From Paenibacillus taiwanensis DSM 18679 (GTDB lineage: Bacteria; Bacillota; Bacilli; Paenibacillales; Paenibacillaceae), in contig NZ_KE384307.1 in NCBI RefSeq assembly GCF_000425125.1, positions 734,966 to 798,965 on the forward strand: a stretch of DNA of 64,000 nucleotides, given 5' to 3'. A model generated the notes under the pieces. It was not told the DNA's origin, did no database searches, and saw only the letters and a list, made by a program, of their open reading frames with translations. The translations under genes were made by a program, and so were the position numbers. Shown in pieces: positions 60,986 to 64,000 of this stretch (positions are counted from its first letter, which is position 1; each line of letters opens with the position of its first letter).

Positions 60986-61600
60986 ATGGCATGGATGCAC
61001 GCAGGAAGTGAACCAACGGAAAGTATATCGGAGAGCTGCGAGCGGTTACGGCAAGAGATTCGCGACTGGCGGGTAAGTGTCGGTAAGTCACCGGAGCCAC
61101 CCGATAACGAGAAGTTTTTAGGAGTACCACTATCATCTGTGTTGGTATCGCGAATACAGCCGTTTAAAGCTATCGCGGTTAAGTATGCGTCGATCATTGC
61201 GCAGGGAGTTGTCGTTCCGATTAACACCGCGGAACTCGATGAGTACCGCAAATACTTCCGTTTACTGTGTCACTCGAAAGGGCTGTTCTGCGGACTGGTT
61301 GGTACGGGAGGACTCGGTGTCCTTCGTATAATGGACGACATTAACAACGCGATAGAAGAAGGAGCCGCTGATCGACTGAACCTTACGGATAGCATGCGAC
61401 AGCTTCATTTCTGCATAGAGCTGCTGAATCACGACTCAGGGTTTGATTATTACGATCACCGTTCAGATGTAAGTGGGCATGAACAGAGGGCAGTAATTAC
61501 GAAAGAGATAGAGCGATTAGAAGCCGATCCAGCCGCGCAGCAATCGGAGATAGACGCGGCATGGGCATATTATATAGAGATGGGGGAAGCAGATGAGTAG
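60986..61600 (+). CDS. Hypothetical phage protein
   Basis: 204 aa, soluble, helical in its second half. PFKAIAVKYASIIAQGVVVP and LFCGLVGTGGLGVLRIMDDI are the most regular stretches. I do not recognise it. ATG 60986 behind AGGGGTGA. Its 3' end overlaps the terminase-small-like gene by 8 bp, so it probably acts with or is expressed alongside DNA packaging genes. Confidence 0.6.
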   Translation: MAWMHAGSEPTESISESCERLRQEIRDWRVSVGKSPEPPDNEKFLGVPLSSVLVSRIQPFKAIAVKYASIIAQGVVVPINTAELDEYRKYFRLLCHSKGLFCGLVGTGGLGVLRIMDDINNAIEEGAADRLNLTDSMRQLHFCIELLNHDSGFDYYDHRSDVSGHEQRAVITKEIERLEADPAAQQSEIDAAWAYYIEMGEADE

Positions 61601-62054
61601 ACATCGTAAAGCATTAGAAGCACAACTAACGCCACAACAACGTAGAGCAGCGCAACTAACCGTAGATAACGAGTGGGCGGAACTACTAACCGAGGATGGT
61701 AAGAAGCGACCGCAACAAGATATAGCGGATGATCTCGGAATTGCCCGCTCAACTCTTTACGAGTGGAAGGCGATGGAGGCATTCGTTGATTACATTAACT
61801 ACCTCGCGGATAAGCAACTCGAATCAATGCGGAGTGAGGTTAACGTTGCTATCATGAAGTCCATTCGTGGAGGAGCTAACGGTATACCAAGCGTTAAGGC
61901 GCTCGAACTATACATGCGTAGATGGGGACTGTTAACTGATCGTTCAGTTGTCGAAGATAAACGCGAGGCTACCGAGTCAAGACGTAAGACTGACGAAGAG
62001 ATTCGCAGTGATATCGACGCGCTTAACGACCTAGTAAACGGTGCGAAATCGTAA
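61593..62054 (+). CDS. Phage HTH protein, probable terminase small subunit
   Basis: 153 aa. QQDIADDLGIARSTLYEWK is a resolvase/transposase-type helix-turn-helix, followed by a helical region (IMKSIRGGANGIPSVKALE and LYMRRWGLL) and an acidic tail. The pattern is that of the phBC6A51-type small terminase proteins, which recognise the packaging site. The large subunit gene that normally follows is absent: a terminator and unrelated DNA come next. Confidence 0.72.
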   Translation: MSRHRKALEAQLTPQQRRAAQLTVDNEWAELLTEDGKKRPQQDIADDLGIARSTLYEWKAMEAFVDYINYLADKQLESMRSEVNVAIMKSIRGGANGIPSVKALELYMRRWGLLTDRSVVEDKREATESRRKTDEEIRSDIDALNDLVNGAKS

Positions 62055-62606
62055 TAATTGGTTGGACAAATTCGGACACAAACGAGCTGTCTAACGGTTA
62101 AATAACGTCAATTTATCTGCTGGTAGCTCCTGCCGGACGCGTACGTGAAATCTCGGGGGTCTATTATACGGATAGGCCCTCGATTTTGTGTATAATCGAT
62201 GAATAAACGATGTATATTCGGATATCGCCGTGTATATCAATACTCGTTCAAGGTTCGTTAATTGCGAAAATCGCGCAGTGATGCGGGTTACGGGCGATAG
62301 GTGCCCGATTAGATATCTTCATAAAAGTAGACTTTTGTGTAAGAGTCTACGCGTTAATGCGGTGAAGTTTGAAGTCCCCAAGGCCACTCCTTCGGTCCCA
62401 CTCAACAGCTCACCACTAAAAACGCGTAGCAAAATTAAACTCGATGGTTAAATTTCAAAATGTGAGTGTCCGACAAGATAAAACATTGCGTACGTGCTTG
62501 CGGAGGCATATGTCGATGGCAAACGTAACGGGGATTGATTTATATGTAATAGAAACTAAAGCTGATTAGTAAAATTAGATAAAACTCAGAATTAGAGGTG
62601 AGAACG
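62055..62606. other. 550 bp without a clear gene; terminator and junction-like debris
   Basis: A terminator lies at 62153-62187 (TCGGGGGTCTA with TAGGCCCTCGA, then TTTTG). Further hairpins: TAGACT/AGTCTA near 62330. A frame near 62495 reads AYVLAEAYVDGKRNGD before a stop, which looks like a gene fragment. Base composition falls sharply in GC after about 62430, so an element boundary or deletion scar may lie here. Confidence 0.5.
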
Positions 62607-62825
62607 TTGTGCAATGATATTATTGAGTTATTAATTCCAGGTTCCTTACCAAATGTTATTGTTAGAAATAAAATAACGAAGGAACTGGTTGTGCTTTTTT
62701 CAGTACATCATAGAGAAGATGTAATTTTATTAGGACCTATTACTAAACGTGATACTAAAGAATGGTTAGAAAAATGTTGGACAGTAAATAAAAAAGCACT
62801 GATTAATGAGTACGAAACCTTATGA
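62607..62825 (+). CDS. Small hypothetical protein ahead of the AAA ATPase
   Basis: 72 aa, AT-rich gene. VIVRNKITKELVVLFSVHHR then EDVILLGPITKRDTKEWLEK suggests a small alpha/beta protein. TTG 62607 lies 6 nt after GAGGTG; an in-frame GTG at 62598 overlaps that site. It precedes the ATPase gene by 70 bp on the same strand and may belong with it. No family recognised. Confidence 0.5.
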   Translation: MCNDIIELLIPGSLPNVIVRNKITKELVVLFSVHHREDVILLGPITKRDTKEWLEKCWTVNKKALINEYETL

Positions 62826-62895
62826 CTAGATATTTCCAATCAGATTGGTTTATGATACGATCTCAATAGACATAGAATTCATGGAGTGTGATTTT

Positions 62896-64000
62896 ATGAA
62901 AATTGATTGGTTGAATATTACAAACATAGGTGGAATTCGTAATCTACAGTTGTCTTTTAATCCTGGCTTAAATCTTATTTGTGGAATGAATGGTGTAGGA
63001 AAAACCACGGTTTTAGAGTGTATTGTGAATTCTTTTTCACATAACCTTTCAGGAAATGTAAAGAGAAATTCTAAATCTGAGTATGGTGAGTGGGAGATCT
63101 CTCTTGATGGAAAAATATTAAAGCCAAATGTTAAGAAGTTCAGCCCACTTGAGAATGAACATTTACCATACAATTTTGTGATGGACTGTAAAAGCGTAAT
63201 CTATATAAAGGAAAAAAGGGCCATTGATTACAAAAAGATATCAATAACAGGTGATGATATTCTAAATGAACAGTCATATTCTTATCAGCTTATTGGAGGA
63301 TTAACTCAAGATTCCATAAAAACATGGTTCATGAACAGAATTTCACTAATTCACGAAGGACATTTCTCGGAAGCCGAGATTTTTAATTTAGCTATCGCTA
63401 AGGGAATATTTAATTTGTTGGATGAAGACGTAAAGTATTCTCATTTGGCTCACGACTCTCTGGATATTATGTTAGAAACATCGCGGGGGAATGTTTACCT
63501 TGAGTATCTTTCCTCTGGATTTAAATCAGCTCTATTTATCTTGTTGGGAATAATTAAACAAATAGAGTTTAATTTTAAGGAACCTAATATTAAAGTAACG
63601 GATTTTGAGGGTATCATTGTAATAGATGAAGTAGATGCTCACTTACATCCAAGATGGCAAGGAGTTTTAGTCCAAGTAATAAAAGATACCTTTAAAAGTG
63701 CTCAAATAATTGCAACGACACACAGCCCACACATGATACAAGAAGCAGAAGCAGATGAAATAATCGCGCTTACGTTGGACGAGTCTTGTAATGTAACTAA
63801 GTTAGATTTGCAAAAATCTGAATATGGGTTTAAAGGATGGACAATAGAGGAAATTTTAGAGGATATTATGGGTATGAAAGAGACAAGATCAAATAAATAC
63901 CTTGAAACAAAAAAACATTTTGAAGAAGCTTTAGAGAAAGGGAATATTTTACAAGCTAGAGAAACGTATGAGGTGTTATTAAAAATGTTACATCACAGAA
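62896..64000 (+). CDS. AAA ATPase, RecF/SMC-like, truncated by the window (defence-type candidate)
   Basis: At least 368 codons, open to the window end. Walker A GMNGVGKTTVLECI at residues 30-43; Walker B IIVIDEVDAHLHPRWQG near 241; switch histidine in TTHSPHM near 275. The HLHPRWQ and THSPHM pair is typical of the OLD/RecF-like ATPases used in Septu (PtuA), Gabija-like and retron-linked defence systems. The visible C-terminus (ETRSNKYLETKKHFEEAL, ARETYEVLLKMLHH) recalls PtuA-like ATPases. ATG 62896 is behind GGAGTG. A partner nuclease would lie downstream, out of view. Confidence 0.75.
   Translation, partial: MKIDWLNITNIGGIRNLQLSFNPGLNLICGMNGVGKTTVLECIVNSFSHNLSGNVKRNSKSEYGEWEISLDGKILKPNVKKFSPLENEHLPYNFVMDCKSVIYIKEKRAIDYKKISITGDDILNEQSYSYQLIGGLTQDSIKTWFMNRISLIHEGHFSEAEIFNLAIAKGIFNLLDEDVKYSHLAHDSLDIMLETSRGNVYLEYLSSGFKSALFILLGIIKQIEFNFKEPNIKVTDFEGIIVIDEVDAHLHPRWQGVLVQVIKDTFKSAQIIATTHSPHMIQEAEADEIIALTLDESCNVTKLDLQKSEYGFKGWTIEEILEDIMGMKETRSNKYLETKKHFEEALEKGNILQARETYEVLLKMLHHR

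Larger units (their letters stand above)
47722..64000. mobile_element. Integrated phage-like element at tRNA-Ala (right end not seen)
   Basis: From the tRNA break onward there are recombinases, a repressor with divergent promoter region, small early-type genes, a scaffold protein, a major capsid protein, a tail-like protein and a terminase-small-like protein. Genes between 51,800 and 62,050 share a CG-dinucleotide-rich codon style (frequent TCG, CGA, GCG) unlike the host genes. Large terminase, portal and protease are absent from the visible part. The extent of the element beyond 62,055 is uncertain. Confidence 0.8.

Overview
The window looks like chromosomal DNA of a spore-forming, low-to-mid GC Gram-positive of the Paenibacillus type. 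The grounds are strong AAGGAGG ribosome binding sites, frequent TTG/GTG starts, an alpha/beta SASP gene, Spo0E-like and YtaF sporulation genes, a Bacillus-type citZ-icd-mdh cluster, the 33-residue CydS subunit and stalk (copper amine oxidase N-terminal) domain proteins. The genus is an inference from gene content, not from a database match.

Layout. (1) 1-13,370: the tail of one CRISPR array, a pxpBCA 5-oxoprolinase operon, a decayed IS1182-type transposase, and a complete type I-C CRISPR-Cas locus (cas3, cas5c, cas8c, cas7c, cas4, cas1, cas2) followed by a second array with the same repeat. cas3 and the Cascade genes appear to be separately transcribed. (2) 13,400-26,900: small accessory genes, two broken genes, the TCA block citZ-icd-mdh, a YfbR nucleotidase, a class I fumarase with a BASS-type transporter, and a phosphate-type two-component pair with the kinase gene first. 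(3) 27,000-36,000: cytochrome bd genes (small ORF-cydA-cydB-cydS) on the minus strand, then a phosphate-starvation block. The pst operon and a CBS/chemoreceptor hybrid gene each carry an 11-bp-spaced PHO box. (4) 36,000-47,300: housekeeping genes polA, mutM, ytaF, coaE, a lytic transglycosylase, a SASP gene and nrdR, then a DUF4198/CopC-CopD metal pair.

(5) 47,684 to the end: an integrated element. A tRNA-Ala(GGC) gene stops after its anticodon loop and unrelated DNA follows. That DNA holds two tyrosine recombinase genes (one interrupted by an in-frame TAG), a holin-like small toxin, a Cro/CI-type repressor facing a promoter region with three copies of an 11-bp repeat, a P-loop ATPase, zinc-finger and XRE proteins, a scaffold protein, an SU10-type major capsid protein, a tail-like protein with an Ntn-hydrolase-like front end, and a terminase small subunit-like HTH protein. 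Large terminase, portal and protease genes are not visible. The element is therefore a degraded prophage, a capsid-carrying satellite, or a phage whose remaining genes lie beyond the window. About 1.35 kb inside it (52,700-54,050) carries coding-like stretches that keep changing frame. The window closes in an AAA ATPase gene that resembles the ATPases of anti-phage defence systems.

How the parts relate: CRISPR-Cas and the terminal ATPase are candidate defences. PnpS/PhoP probably control the pst operon and the CBS-chemoreceptor gene through the PHO boxes. The TCA genes, fumarase and cytochrome bd form a respiratory core. All functional calls rest on reading motifs by eye; no search was run.
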